In this document: piece after piece, positions 45,425 through 54,021 of the stretch
Position numbering within the stretch: the first letter of the stretch is position 1
How the letters are laid out: the number at the start of each line of letters is the position of its first letter
Source of the DNA: Stagnimonas sp965279705
GTDB lineage: Bacteria > Pseudomonadota > Gammaproteobacteria > Nevskiales > Nevskiaceae
Assembly: GCA_965279705.1 (NCBI GenBank)
Contig: OZ257257.1
Coordinates: 1,426,001 to 1,490,000, forward strand
DNA length: 64,000 nucleotides
Reading direction: 5' to 3'
Translations under genes and position numbers: made by a program
The notes under the pieces: generated by a model
What the model was told of the DNA's origin: nothing
What the model saw: only the letters and a program-made list of their open reading frames with translations
Database searches by the model: none

Positions 45425-45963
45425 TGATTGACCGGACCCCGAAGCACATGAAATCTGGCTACGCCGCCCCCAAGAAACCGTCCAAGAAAGAGTTCAAGGA
45501 CACCCGCATTGCCTTACTCGCCACGCGCTGGAACGTCGAGGTGGTCGAGGCACTGCTGGCCGGCGCCGAAGCCTGTCTGGAGGACTGGGGAGTCCAAGAG
45601 CAGAACGTCGAAGTGTTCTACGCGCCGGGCGCCTATGAGCTGCCGCTGGCGGCGTCTGCAATCCTCGCCTCCGGCCGCTTCGATGGGGTGGTGGCACTCG
45701 GCGCCGTGATTCGCGGCGACACGCCGCACTTCGATTTCGTCGCCGGTGAATGCGCCCGTGGCCTGATGGACGTTCAGCTTGCCATCTGCCGCCCCGTTGG
45801 CTTCGGCGTGCTCACCGTCAACACGCCCGAGCAGGCACTCGAACGCTGCCGCGCCGACAAAACCAACAAGGGCTACGAGTGCGCCGCCGCCGTGCTGGAG
45901 ATGCTGCGCCTCACACGCAGCGTCATCGGCAGCCCGCACGCCGCTGAAGCAGCAGTCGCATGA
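45424..45963 (+). CDS. ribH: 6,7-dimethyl-8-ribityllumazine synthase
   Basis: 179 aa. Conserved blocks: IALLATRWNVEVVEALL, YAPGAYELPLAA, ALGAVIRGDTPHFDFVA with the catalytic His, and FGVLTVNTPEQALERC. Forms the penultimate riboflavin intermediate in large capsid-like or pentameric assemblies. The ATG overlaps the ribBA stop by 1 bp; a second ATG at 45448 could also be used. Its own stop overlaps nusB (ATGA). Confidence 0.95.
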   Translation: MIDRTPKHMKSGYAAPKKPSKKEFKDTRIALLATRWNVEVVEALLAGAEACLEDWGVQEQNVEVFYAPGAYELPLAASAILASGRFDGVVALGAVIRGDTPHFDFVAGECARGLMDVQLAICRPVGFGVLTVNTPEQALERCRADKTNKGYECAAAVLEMLRLTRSVIGSPHAAEAAVA

Positions 45964-46403
45964 GCGACGCACAGATCAGCCACTCGCCGCGCGCACTCGC
46001 CCGCCGTGTTACCGCTCAGGCGCTCTACCAGTGGCTGGTCAACACCACGCCGACCGAGACCCTGCTCAAGCAGTTCCGCGAACAAGACGACGGCCTCGGC
46101 CGCGCCGACCCGGTCTACTTCGACACCCTGCTCAATGGCGTCATCGAAAACGCCCACGAACTGACCATGGCCCTGGTGCCGCATCTGGATCGACCGCTGA
46201 CGCAGATCGACCCGGTGGAGCACGCCGTGCTGCTCATCGGGGCCTACGAGTTGCAGCACCAGCCCTCGGTGCCCTGGCGCGTGATCGTCAACGAGTGCGT
46301 CAATCTTACCAAGCTGTTTGGCTCGGAAGAGGGCTTCAAGTACGTCAACGGCGTGCTCGACAAGCTGGCGCGCAAGGTGCGGCCTGCGGAAGTTTCTGGC
46401 TAG
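45960..46403 (+). CDS. nusB: transcription antitermination factor NusB
   Basis: 147 aa, all-helical NusB fold: ARRVTAQALYQWL at the start, DPVEHAVLLIGAYELQH in the middle and VIVNECVNLTKLFGSEEGFKYVNGVLDKLAR at the end. It acts with NusE in rRNA antitermination. It overlaps ribH by 4 bp and is followed by thiL after 3 bp. Confidence 0.96.
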   Translation: MSDAQISHSPRALARRVTAQALYQWLVNTTPTETLLKQFREQDDGLGRADPVYFDTLLNGVIENAHELTMALVPHLDRPLTQIDPVEHAVLLIGAYELQHQPSVPWRVIVNECVNLTKLFGSEEGFKYVNGVLDKLARKVRPAEVSG

Positions 46404-46406
46404 TGC

Positions 46407-47363
46407 GTGGATGAGTTCCAGCTAATCCGGCATTACTTTACGGGCCTCTCGGTCAGTAGTGAAGGCGTAGTGCTGGGCATCGGCGACGACGCCGCACTGC
46501 TCGCCGTGCCGAGCGGCCACGAGCTGGTGGTGACAACCGATACGCTGGTGGCAGGCCGGCACTTTCCCCAGCAAACCCGCCCTTTCGATGTGGGTTGGAA
46601 GGCGTTGGCGGTGAATCTCTCCGACCTTGCCGCGATGGGGGCTGTGCCGCGGTGGTTCACGCTGGCGCTCACCCTGCCAGCGCAGGACGCCGACTGGTTG
46701 GCAGGCTTCAGCGAAGGCCTGAAGGCGCTGGCCGATCTGCATGGCGTGGCGCTGGTGGGCGGTGACACCACGCGCGGGCCGCTCAGCATCACCATCACTG
46801 CGATGGGCCTGGTGCCGACAGGCAGGGCGATGCGGCGCGATGGGGCGGTGCAGGGCGATCTCATCTGCGTCACGGGCACGTTGGGTGATGCCGCATTGGC
46901 CCTGCGCCAGTTGAGCGAAGCCAGCGCCGACCCCATCCTGCGCCGCCGACTCGACCGACCCACCCCGCGCGTCGAAGCAGGCCAGATTCTGGCCGAGTGG
47001 GGCATGGCGGCCATTGATCTCTCTGACGGTCTGGCAGGCGACCTCAATCACATCCTCATTGCCAGCCAGGTCGGTGCCGAGCTGCGCGCCGAGAAGCTGC
47101 CGCAGTCGCCTGCCTTCCGGCGCGCCGCACCGGCCGATGCGCTGGCGCTGCAACTGCATGGTGGCGACGACTACGAGCTGTGCGTCTGCCTGCGCGGTGA
47201 AGACTTTCAAGCCGCACAACCAAAGCTCGCGGCCCTCGGCGTGCCGCTCACCTGCATCGGCAGCATCACCGCCGCGCCGGGTCTACGGCTGCGGCAGGGA
47301 GCTGAGGTGCAGGCCATCGAGCCGCGCGGCTATCAGCACTTCAGCGATACTGCTTCGCCATGA
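46407..47363 (+). CDS. thiL: thiamine-monophosphate kinase
   Basis: 318 aa from GTG 46407. Family motifs: EFQLIRHYF, GIGDDAALLAVP, TTDTLVAGRHFP, KALAVNLSDLAAMGAVPRW, GGDTTRGPLSITITAMG, AIDLSDGLAGDLNHI and LHGGDDYELCVC. It phosphorylates TMP to thiamine diphosphate. The ATG of murI overlaps its stop. Confidence 0.94.
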   Translation: MDEFQLIRHYFTGLSVSSEGVVLGIGDDAALLAVPSGHELVVTTDTLVAGRHFPQQTRPFDVGWKALAVNLSDLAAMGAVPRWFTLALTLPAQDADWLAGFSEGLKALADLHGVALVGGDTTRGPLSITITAMGLVPTGRAMRRDGAVQGDLICVTGTLGDAALALRQLSEASADPILRRRLDRPTPRVEAGQILAEWGMAAIDLSDGLAGDLNHILIASQVGAELRAEKLPQSPAFRRAAPADALALQLHGGDDYELCVCLRGEDFQAAQPKLAALGVPLTCIGSITAAPGLRLRQGAEVQAIEPRGYQHFSDTASP

Positions 47364-48148
47364 ACCGCTCAAAAATTGGTGTCTTCGACTCCGGCCTCGG
47401 CGGCCTCTCGGTGCTCAAGGAGCTGGTCGCGGCACTGCCGTCCGAGCAGTTCATCTACGTCAGCGACGCCGGCCACTGCCCCTACGGCGGCAAGCGCGCG
47501 AGCGAGATCACGGATCGTGCTGAGGCGATCACTGACTTTCTGCTGGCTCAGGGCGCGCGACTGATCGTGGTGGCCTGCAACACCGCCACCATCGCGGCAA
47601 TTGAGTCCTTACGCGCGAGCTACGCGGTGTCGTTCGTCGGCATGGAGCCAGCCGTCAAACCGGCGGCGGCGCTCACCCAATCCGGCGTGGTGGGCGTGCT
47701 GGCCACGGGTGCTGCGCTCGCGGGCGAAAAGCTGCACAAGCTCATCGAGCGCCACGCGGTGGGCGTGCGGGTGTTGACACAACCTTGCCCCGGCTTGGTC
47801 GAGCGCGTAGAGGCCGGCGCGGTGGACACAGACGAAACCCGCACCCTCGTGCGCCGCTATGTCGCACCCTTGCTCAAAGAAGGTGCCGACGTGCTGGTGC
47901 TGGGCTGCACGCACTATCCGTTTCTGCGAGCGGTAATCCAAGAACAAGTCGGCCCTGAGGTGGCGCTGCTCGACACGGGCGCTGCGGTCGCACGCCGCAC
48001 GGCCGCGGTGTGGGCGGCGGAACAACCCAGTGCCGCCTTGCCCGGTGTGGGCAGCCTGCAACTGTTCACCAGTGGTGATGTGCGGAGCGTGAGTGCGGTC
48101 GCCAGCCAGCTCTGGGGCAGCCCGCTCACGGTGGAGCACCTGCGCTGA
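47360..48148 (+). CDS. murI: glutamate racemase
   Basis: 262 aa. Both catalytic cysteines are visible in VACNTATIAAI and VLGCTHYPFLR. The N-terminal IGVFDSGLGGLSVLKEL and the SDAGHCPYGGK region are also typical. Supplies D-glutamate for peptidoglycan. It is inserted between thiL and pgpA, which are adjacent in many relatives, and overlaps thiL by 4 bp. Confidence 0.95.
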   Translation: MNRSKIGVFDSGLGGLSVLKELVAALPSEQFIYVSDAGHCPYGGKRASEITDRAEAITDFLLAQGARLIVVACNTATIAAIESLRASYAVSFVGMEPAVKPAAALTQSGVVGVLATGAALAGEKLHKLIERHAVGVRVLTQPCPGLVERVEAGAVDTDETRTLVRRYVAPLLKEGADVLVLGCTHYPFLRAVIQEQVGPEVALLDTGAAVARRTAAVWAAEQPSAALPGVGSLQLFTSGDVRSVSAVASQLWGSPLTVEHLR

Positions 48149-48160
48149 TGCGCTCTCACC

Positions 48161-48670
48161 ATGCGTAATTACACGCCGCCGCCGGTGGATGCGAAGGTGA
48201 TTCTGCGCTCGCCTGTTCACTTCATTGCCTTCGGCTTTGGCACCGGCCTGTCGCCCAAGGGGCCGGGCACGATGGGCACGCTGGCGGGGCTGCCGTTCTG
48301 GTTTCTGCTCAATCACCTGCAATGGCCGCTGTATCTGGCTGTATGTGCAGGAGTATTCGCGTTTGGCTGCTGGGTGTGCGGCGAGTCGGCCAAGCGACTG
48401 GGGGTGCACGACCATGGCGGCATTGTGTTCGATGAAATCGTTGGTTTTTTAATGACTTGCACGCCCTTGTTGTTGCTCGGTCTCAGCTCCTGGTGGCTGC
48501 TGCTGGCCTTCGCTCTGTTTCGCGTGTTCGACATTCTCAAACCCTGGCCGATCAAGGTCTTGGACGCGAAAGTTCATGGCGGTTTCGGGATCATGGTCGA
48601 TGACCTGATAGCGGGCGTGTTTGCGGCGGTGCTACTGGCGCTTGCCGCCTTATTTGTCATTCCCGCGTAG
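48161..48670 (+). CDS. pgpA: phosphatidylglycerophosphatase A
   Basis: 169 aa with about four membrane helices. PgpA motifs: GTGLSPKGPGTMGTLAGLP, GGIVFDEIVGF and VMVDDLIAG-like MVDDLIAGVFAA. Dephosphorylates PGP to phosphatidylglycerol at the inner membrane. The last residues (VIPA) and the stop codon lie inside a repeat unit starting at 48656, so the repeat has supplied the present C-terminus. Confidence 0.93.
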   Translation: MRNYTPPPVDAKVILRSPVHFIAFGFGTGLSPKGPGTMGTLAGLPFWFLLNHLQWPLYLAVCAGVFAFGCWVCGESAKRLGVHDHGGIVFDEIVGFLMTCTPLLLLGLSSWWLLLAFALFRVFDILKPWPIKVLDAKVHGGFGIMVDDLIAGVFAAVLLALAALFVIPA

Positions 48671-48741
48671 GCGGGAATCCAGGTTTCTTTTCGGACGGCA
48701 TCGCTGCGCCAGCGCTGGATTCCCGCCTGCGCGGGAATGAC
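48656..48741. repeat. inverted pair of CCCGC-GCGGG hairpin repeat units
   Basis: Two 26-bp units (48656-48681 and 48716-48741) in opposite orientation match at 25 of 26 positions and flank a 34-bp spacer. Each unit is itself a small hairpin with CCCGC/GCGGG arms. The same unit occurs once at 33711-33736. The whole structure could fold as one large hairpin downstream of pgpA and might act as a terminator or a MITE. Confidence 0.8.
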
Positions 48742-48857
48742 AAAAGAAGTAACGAACATTGTTGTGGCGCGTGGCCGCTCCAGACGGCACACTGCATTTG
48801 TATCCCGCGTTCGGCTGAGAGCGAAAAGCCCAAGCAGAACAATCATTAGGAGCCACA

Positions 48858-50666
48858 ATGAGCAAAACCATCCGCATCGGCTGCGCCTCCGCGTTCTGGG
48901 GTGACACCAACACCGCAGCCGCCCAGTTGGTGCAGAAGGGAAACATCCATTACCTGGTGTTCGACTACCTGGCCGAGATCACCATGTCGATCCTCGCCGC
49001 CAAGCGCATGCGCGATGCCAACGATGGCTACGCGACGGATTTCGTCGAGCACGTGATGGCCCCGCTGCTGCCAGAACTGAAAGCGCGCAGCATCAAGGTG
49101 ATTGCCAACGCGGGCGGCGTGAACCCGCTGGCCTGCAAGGCGGCCCTCGAAGCGGTGTGCGCCAAGGCCGGTGTGGCGATGACCATCGGCGTGGTGCTGG
49201 GTGATGACCTGCTGCCGCGTCGCAAGGAGTTCGCTGACGCCATCGAGCAAGATGACTTTGCCAGCCCGGTTGCTACCGGTGCGAAGCAGCCCGGCACCTT
49301 CGTGTCGATGAACGCCTATCTGGGCGCGATCCCGATCGCCAAGGCCCTGGCGGCCGGGGCGGACATCGTCATCACCGGCCGCTGTGTGGATTCGGCCGTC
49401 ACGCTCGCGCCGCTGATGCACGAGTTCGGCTGGGGCGAGACCGATTACGACTTGCTGGCGGCGGGCAGCATCGCCGGCCACATCATCGAGTGCGGCGCGC
49501 AGTGTACGGGCGGCAACTTCACCGACTGGCAGCTGGTGAAAGACGGCTATGCCGACATGGGCTTCCCCATCGTCGATTGCGCGGCTGACGGCAGCTTCGT
49601 GGTCACCAAGCCCGAAGGCACTGGCGGCTTGGTGAGCGTGCATACGGTGCTGGAGCAGATGCTCTACGAGATCGGCGATCCGCGCGCCTATCTGCTGCCG
49701 GATGTGAGCTGCGATTTCACCGATGTGCAGCTCGAACAAGTCGGCGAGCACCAGGTGCGCGTCACCGGCGGCAAGGGCCAGGCACCGACGCCGTTCTACA
49801 AGGTGAGCGCGACCTATCCGGCCGGTATGCGCTGCTGCGCCACCTTCATGATTGGTGGCATTGAGGCGGCGAAAAAGGGCAGGGCTTCAGCCACGGGCAT
49901 TGTCGAAAAAGTGCGCCGCCAGTTGCTCGAACAGAAGCTCGGCGACTTCACCGGCATCGACATCCACTGCCTGGGCGCTGAGGAAAGCTACGGCCCTCAT
50001 GCCCGCGCTGGGGCAGCCGCCACACGCGAAGTGCTGGTGAAGATCGTCGCCCAGCATCCCAACCCCAAGGCGCTGAAGATTTTCGCGCGCGAGATTGCGC
50101 AGGCGGCGACCGGCATGGCGCCGGGCTTCACCGGCTACTTCGCGGCGGGGCGGCCGGAGCCGCACATGATCCCCAAGCTGTTTTCGACTCTGGTGCCCAA
50201 GCACAAGGTGAGCATCGAGGTCTCAGTGGGCGAACAACGTTTTGCCGTGCCGGTGCCGACCTCCGGCGGCTTTGTCGCGCCGCCGACAGCCGCCGAAGCG
50301 GCACCGGCGATCGACTTGGCCGATGTGGTCACGGTGCCGCTGATCCAGCTGGCGCTCGCCCGCAGCGGCGACAAGGGCGACCACGCCAACATCGGCGTCA
50401 TCGCGCGTAAGGCGGAATACCTGCCCTACATCAAGGCGGCACTCACACCCGAAGCAGTGCGCGACTACTTTGCCCATGTGCTCGCTGGTGGCGCGCAGGG
50501 CAAGGTCGAACGCTGGGACTTGCCCGGCACGATGAGCCTCAACTTTCTGCTGCATCACGCCTTGGGCGGCGGCGGGGCGGGATCACTGCGCACCGACCCG
50601 CAGGGCAAGTATTTCGGCCAGATGCTGTTGGACTACCCCATCCCCGTGCCGCGCGGTCTCGTCTAA
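48858..50666 (+). CDS. acyclic terpene utilization AtuA-family protein (DUF1446)
   Basis: 602 aa. The N-terminal two-thirds is the DUF1446/AtuA core (IRIGCASAFWGDT, YLVFDYLAEITMSILAAKR, VIANAGGVNPLAC, ITGRCVDSAVTLAPL). The C-terminal 110 residues after a Pro/Ala linker form the AtuA-like small domain (LALARSGDKGDHANIGVIAR). Members occur in acyclic terpene (citronellol/geraniol) and related branched acyl-CoA degradation operons, but the reaction is not established. Neighbours for electron transfer from acyl-CoA dehydrogenases (ETF and ETF-QO) lie downstream; other atu genes are absent. AGGAG lies 12 bp upstream. Confidence 0.85.
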   Translation: MSKTIRIGCASAFWGDTNTAAAQLVQKGNIHYLVFDYLAEITMSILAAKRMRDANDGYATDFVEHVMAPLLPELKARSIKVIANAGGVNPLACKAALEAVCAKAGVAMTIGVVLGDDLLPRRKEFADAIEQDDFASPVATGAKQPGTFVSMNAYLGAIPIAKALAAGADIVITGRCVDSAVTLAPLMHEFGWGETDYDLLAAGSIAGHIIECGAQCTGGNFTDWQLVKDGYADMGFPIVDCAADGSFVVTKPEGTGGLVSVHTVLEQMLYEIGDPRAYLLPDVSCDFTDVQLEQVGEHQVRVTGGKGQAPTPFYKVSATYPAGMRCCATFMIGGIEAAKKGRASATGIVEKVRRQLLEQKLGDFTGIDIHCLGAEESYGPHARAGAAATREVLVKIVAQHPNPKALKIFAREIAQAATGMAPGFTGYFAAGRPEPHMIPKLFSTLVPKHKVSIEVSVGEQRFAVPVPTSGGFVAPPTAAEAAPAIDLADVVTVPLIQLALARSGDKGDHANIGVIARKAEYLPYIKAALTPEAVRDYFAHVLAGGAQGKVERWDLPGTMSLNFLLHHALGGGGAGSLRTDPQGKYFGQMLLDYPIPVPRGLV

Positions 50667-50684
50667 AAAAGTAAACTGTGCAGC

Positions 50685-51428
50685 ATGGAAGACCTGCAAA
50701 ACCTGCTCGACAACAACCGCCGCTGGGCGGCCAAGGCGGTCGCCGCCGACCCGGATTTCTTCAAGCGGCTCGAAGGCCAGCAAGCGCCGGACTACCTGTG
50801 GATCGGCTGCTCGGATTCGCGCGTGCCCGCCAACGAGATCGTCGATCTCGCCCCTGGCGAGCTGTTCGTGCACCGCAACGTCGCCAATGTGGTTAACCAT
50901 GGCGATGCCAACTGCCAGTCGGTGATCCAGTTCGCGGTGGATGTGCTCAAGGTCGAGCACATCATGGTGGTCGGCCATTACGGCTGCGGCGGCGTGAAGA
51001 TGGCGCTCGAATGCACGCCGGTCGGCGGCATTGCCGACTATTGGCTAGGCCATGTGCGCGAAGTGGCCTGCCGCCACCAGACGCTGGTTGACCTCGAACC
51101 CACCGACATCAGCAAGAACACTTTACTGGTCGAGCTGAACGTGATGGAGCAGGCCATCAACGTCTGCGCCTCGCCGACCGTGCTCGCGGCCTGGGGGCGC
51201 GGCCAGCCGCTCACGGTGCATGGCTGGGTTTACAGCCTGCGTGATGGACTGGTGCGGCATCTGGACTTCAACGTCAGCGCGCCAGAGAACGTCACCGCCC
51301 TGCGCGAACGGGCTTTGATGCGGCTGATGGAGGCGCGCGGCGAGTTCAAGTTGCGCAGCAAGGCTCTCAGGGCCGAAGTGCGGGCGCAGATGGCGGCCGA
51401 AGACGACGCACTCAAGCCCGGTGGCTGA
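50685..51428 (+). CDS. can: beta-carbonic anhydrase
   Basis: 247 aa, the Can/CynT type. Zinc and catalytic residues are at the same numbers as in E. coli Can: Cys42 and Asp44 in GCSDSRVPAN, His98 and Cys101 in GHYGCGGV. Interconverts CO2 and bicarbonate in the cytoplasm. A TAAACT box at 50672-50677 lies only 8 bp before the ATG and no Shine-Dalgarno is visible, so the transcript may be leaderless. Confidence 0.96.
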   Translation: MEDLQNLLDNNRRWAAKAVAADPDFFKRLEGQQAPDYLWIGCSDSRVPANEIVDLAPGELFVHRNVANVVNHGDANCQSVIQFAVDVLKVEHIMVVGHYGCGGVKMALECTPVGGIADYWLGHVREVACRHQTLVDLEPTDISKNTLLVELNVMEQAINVCASPTVLAAWGRGQPLTVHGWVYSLRDGLVRHLDFNVSAPENVTALRERALMRLMEARGEFKLRSKALRAEVRAQMAAEDDALKPGG

Positions 51429-51494
51429 TCGCGCATCGCACTGCAACATCGTAAACTCGCAGCCCCAACTTTCGACCCTCTTCCAAGGCAGGCC

Positions 51495-53168
51495 ATGAGC
51501 GACAGCCAACCGATCCAGCGTGATGTCATGGAGTACGACGTCGTCATCGTCGGTGGTGGGCCTTCGGGCTTGGCGGCGGCCATTAGGCTCAAGCAGAAAG
51601 CGGCGACGGCGGGCAAGGAAATCAGCGTTTGCCTGGTGGATAAAGGCTCTGAAATCGGCGCGCACATTCTCTCTGGCGCGGTGTTCGAGCCGCGCTCGCT
51701 CAACGAGCTGTTCCCCAACTGGAAGGAACTCGGCGCGCCGCTGAAAACCGCCGTTGTGCGCGACGAGTTACACATGCTCACCAGCGAGACGGCGGGCGTG
51801 AAGCTGCCGAATCTGTTCGTGCCCAAGACCATGCACAACGAGGGCAACTACGTCATCTCGCTGGGCAATCTTTGCCGCTGGCTGGAAGAGCAGGCGGTGG
51901 CGGCGGGCGTCGAGATCTATCCGGGCTTCGCTGCGCAGGAAACCATTGTCGAAGACGGCGTGGTCAAGGGCATCCAGGTCGGCGACATGGGCATCGACCG
52001 TGACGGCAGCCACAAGCCGGACTTCGCACCTGGTATCGAGCTGCGCGCCAAGTACACCCTGTTTGCCGAAGGCTGCCGTGGTCACCTCGGCAAGCGCCTG
52101 CTAAAGCAGTTCAAGCTTGATGAAGAAGTGGACCCGCAGCACTACGGCATCGGCATCAAGGAAGTCTGGGACGCACCCGCCGGCAAGCATCAACCCGGCC
52201 TCGTCGTCCATGGTGCGGGCTGGCCGCTGGATGTGCTGGGCACCGGCAACACCGGTGGCTGGTTCCTGTATCACGCCGACAACAACCAGATTCTCGTCGG
52301 CCTCATCGTCGACTTGAGTTACAGCAACCCCTATCTCTCGCCGTTCGACGAGTTCCAGCGCCTCAAGCATCACCCGGTGCTCAAGCAATATCTCGAAGGC
52401 GGCAAGCGCCTGAGCTACGGCGCGCGCGCCATCGCCAAGGGCGGCTTCAACAGCCTGCCGAAGATGGTGTTCCCGGGTGGCGCGCTGATCGGCTGCGACC
52501 TCGGCACCATGAACTTCTCGAAGATCAAGGGCAGCCATACCGCGATGAAGAGCGGCATGATCGCGGCCGAGGCCTACGCCGACGCGCTGCTGGCGGGCGA
52601 CGAAGGTGGAACGGCGCTGCAAGCCTTCCCCGAAGCCTTCAAACAGAGCTGGCTCTACGACGAGCTGTATCGCAGCCGCAACTTCGGCCCGGCCATCCAC
52701 AAGTTCGGTGCGCTGTTCGGCGGTGCCTTCAACTGGATCGACCAGAATATCTTCGGCGGCAAGATTCCCGTCACGCTGCACGACACCACGCCCGACTACG
52801 CCACGCTCAAGCTCGCCAAGGACTCGACCCAGATCGCGTACCCGAAGCCCGACAACAAGCTGAGCTTCGACAAGGCCAGCTCGGTATTCATGTCGTCGAC
52901 CAATCACGAAGAGCATCAGCCGGTGCATCTCAAGCTCACCGATCCTTCGATCCCGATTGCCAAGAACCTGCCGCTCTACGCCGAGCCGGCACAGCGTTAC
53001 TGCCCGGTGGGTGTCTACGAGGTGCTGGGCGAGGGTGCCAATGCGCGCTTCCAGATCAACGCGCAGAACTGCGTGCACTGCAAAACCTGCGACATCAAAG
53101 ACCCGTCGCAGAACATCACCTGGGTTGCCCCCGAAGGTTCGGGCGGCCCCAATTACGCGGGCATGTAG
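51495..53168 (+). CDS. electron transfer flavoprotein-ubiquinone oxidoreductase
   Basis: 557 aa. The FAD-binding start is YDVVIVGGGPSGLAAAIRL. Ubiquinone/membrane region near GMGIDRDGSHKPDFAPGIELRAKYT and GGFNSLPKMVFPGGALIGC. The C-terminal 4Fe-4S ferredoxin domain has YCPVGVYEV and NCVHCKTCDIKDPSQNI. It moves electrons from reduced ETF to the quinone pool at the inner membrane. A TAAACT -10-like box lies at 51452-51457. etfB and etfA follow in the same direction. Confidence 0.96.
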   Translation: MSDSQPIQRDVMEYDVVIVGGGPSGLAAAIRLKQKAATAGKEISVCLVDKGSEIGAHILSGAVFEPRSLNELFPNWKELGAPLKTAVVRDELHMLTSETAGVKLPNLFVPKTMHNEGNYVISLGNLCRWLEEQAVAAGVEIYPGFAAQETIVEDGVVKGIQVGDMGIDRDGSHKPDFAPGIELRAKYTLFAEGCRGHLGKRLLKQFKLDEEVDPQHYGIGIKEVWDAPAGKHQPGLVVHGAGWPLDVLGTGNTGGWFLYHADNNQILVGLIVDLSYSNPYLSPFDEFQRLKHHPVLKQYLEGGKRLSYGARAIAKGGFNSLPKMVFPGGALIGCDLGTMNFSKIKGSHTAMKSGMIAAEAYADALLAGDEGGTALQAFPEAFKQSWLYDELYRSRNFGPAIHKFGALFGGAFNWIDQNIFGGKIPVTLHDTTPDYATLKLAKDSTQIAYPKPDNKLSFDKASSVFMSSTNHEEHQPVHLKLTDPSIPIAKNLPLYAEPAQRYCPVGVYEVLGEGANARFQINAQNCVHCKTCDIKDPSQNITWVAPEGSGGPNYAGM

Positions 53169-53218
53169 TCCGGCCCAAACGCTTCAGACACTTCCTTTTT
53201 TAGAGAGCCAGAGAAACC

Positions 53219-53965
53219 ATGAAAGCAATCGTCAGCGTCAAACGTGCGGTGGATTACAACGTTCGCATCCAGGTCAAACCCGACGGCTCCGGTGTGGTTA
53301 CCGACGGCGTCAAGCACTCGATGAATCCCTTCGACGAAATCGCGATGGAAGAAGCGGTGCGCCTGAAAGAGAAGGGCAAGATCACCGAGATCATCGCCGT
53401 CACCATCGGCGGTGCGAAGAACGAAGAAACCCTGCGCACGGCGCTGGCCTTCGGTGCCACCCGCGCCATCCACGTGAAGGACGACGGTGGCATCGAGCCG
53501 CTGACCGCCGCGCGCGCACTGGCTGCCATCTTCACCAAGGAAGGCGCCTCGCTGCTCATCGCCGGCAAGCAGGCCATCGACGACGACGCCAACCAGACCG
53601 GCCAGATGGTTGCCGGCCTGCTCGACATCGCCCAGGCCACCTTTGCCGGCAAGGTAGACATTGAAGGCAACAAGGCGACGGTCGTGCGTGAAGTCGATGC
53701 CGGCCTCGAAACTCTTGAAATCGATCTGCCCGCCGTCATCACCGCCGACCTGCGCTTGAACGAGCCGCGCTACTTGAAGCTGCCCGACATCATGAAGGCC
53801 AAGCGCATCGCCATCGAGGCCACCACGCTGGCCGAGCTGGGCGTCACCGCCGCACCGCCGGTCAAGACCCTCAAGACCACCCCGCCGCCCACCCGCAGCA
53901 AGGGCGTCATGGTCAAGACCGTGGATGAACTCGTCGCCGCACTGAAGGCCAAGGGCCTCGCCTAA
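53219..53965 (+). CDS. etfB: electron transfer flavoprotein beta subunit
   Basis: 248 aa with ETF-beta hallmarks: IVSVKRAVDYN, NPFDEIAMEEAVRLKEKG, ALAAIFTKEG, GKQAIDDDANQTGQMVAGLL and the signature VRLNEPRYLKLPDIMKAK region (ADLRLNEPRYLKLP). It holds AMP and carries electrons with EtfA from acyl-CoA dehydrogenases to ETF-QO. It is 50 bp after ETF-QO and 56 bp before etfA, with a GGGGCC-GCGA-GGCCCC hairpin (53992-54007) in the latter gap. Confidence 0.97.
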   Translation: MKAIVSVKRAVDYNVRIQVKPDGSGVVTDGVKHSMNPFDEIAMEEAVRLKEKGKITEIIAVTIGGAKNEETLRTALAFGATRAIHVKDDGGIEPLTAARALAAIFTKEGASLLIAGKQAIDDDANQTGQMVAGLLDIAQATFAGKVDIEGNKATVVREVDAGLETLEIDLPAVITADLRLNEPRYLKLPDIMKAKRIAIEATTLAELGVTAAPPVKTLKTTPPPTRSKGVMVKTVDELVAALKAKGLA

Positions 53966-54021
53966 GCCGTCTCTTTTCCCAATCCATTTTCGGGGCCGCG
54001 AGGCCCCGGTTGAGAGTAAAC

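Noticed and set aside
42000..45963. FMN riboswitch for the rib genes
   Set aside because: Genes are packed with 0-5 bp gaps or overlaps from glyA to nusB; there is no leader long enough for an RFN element.
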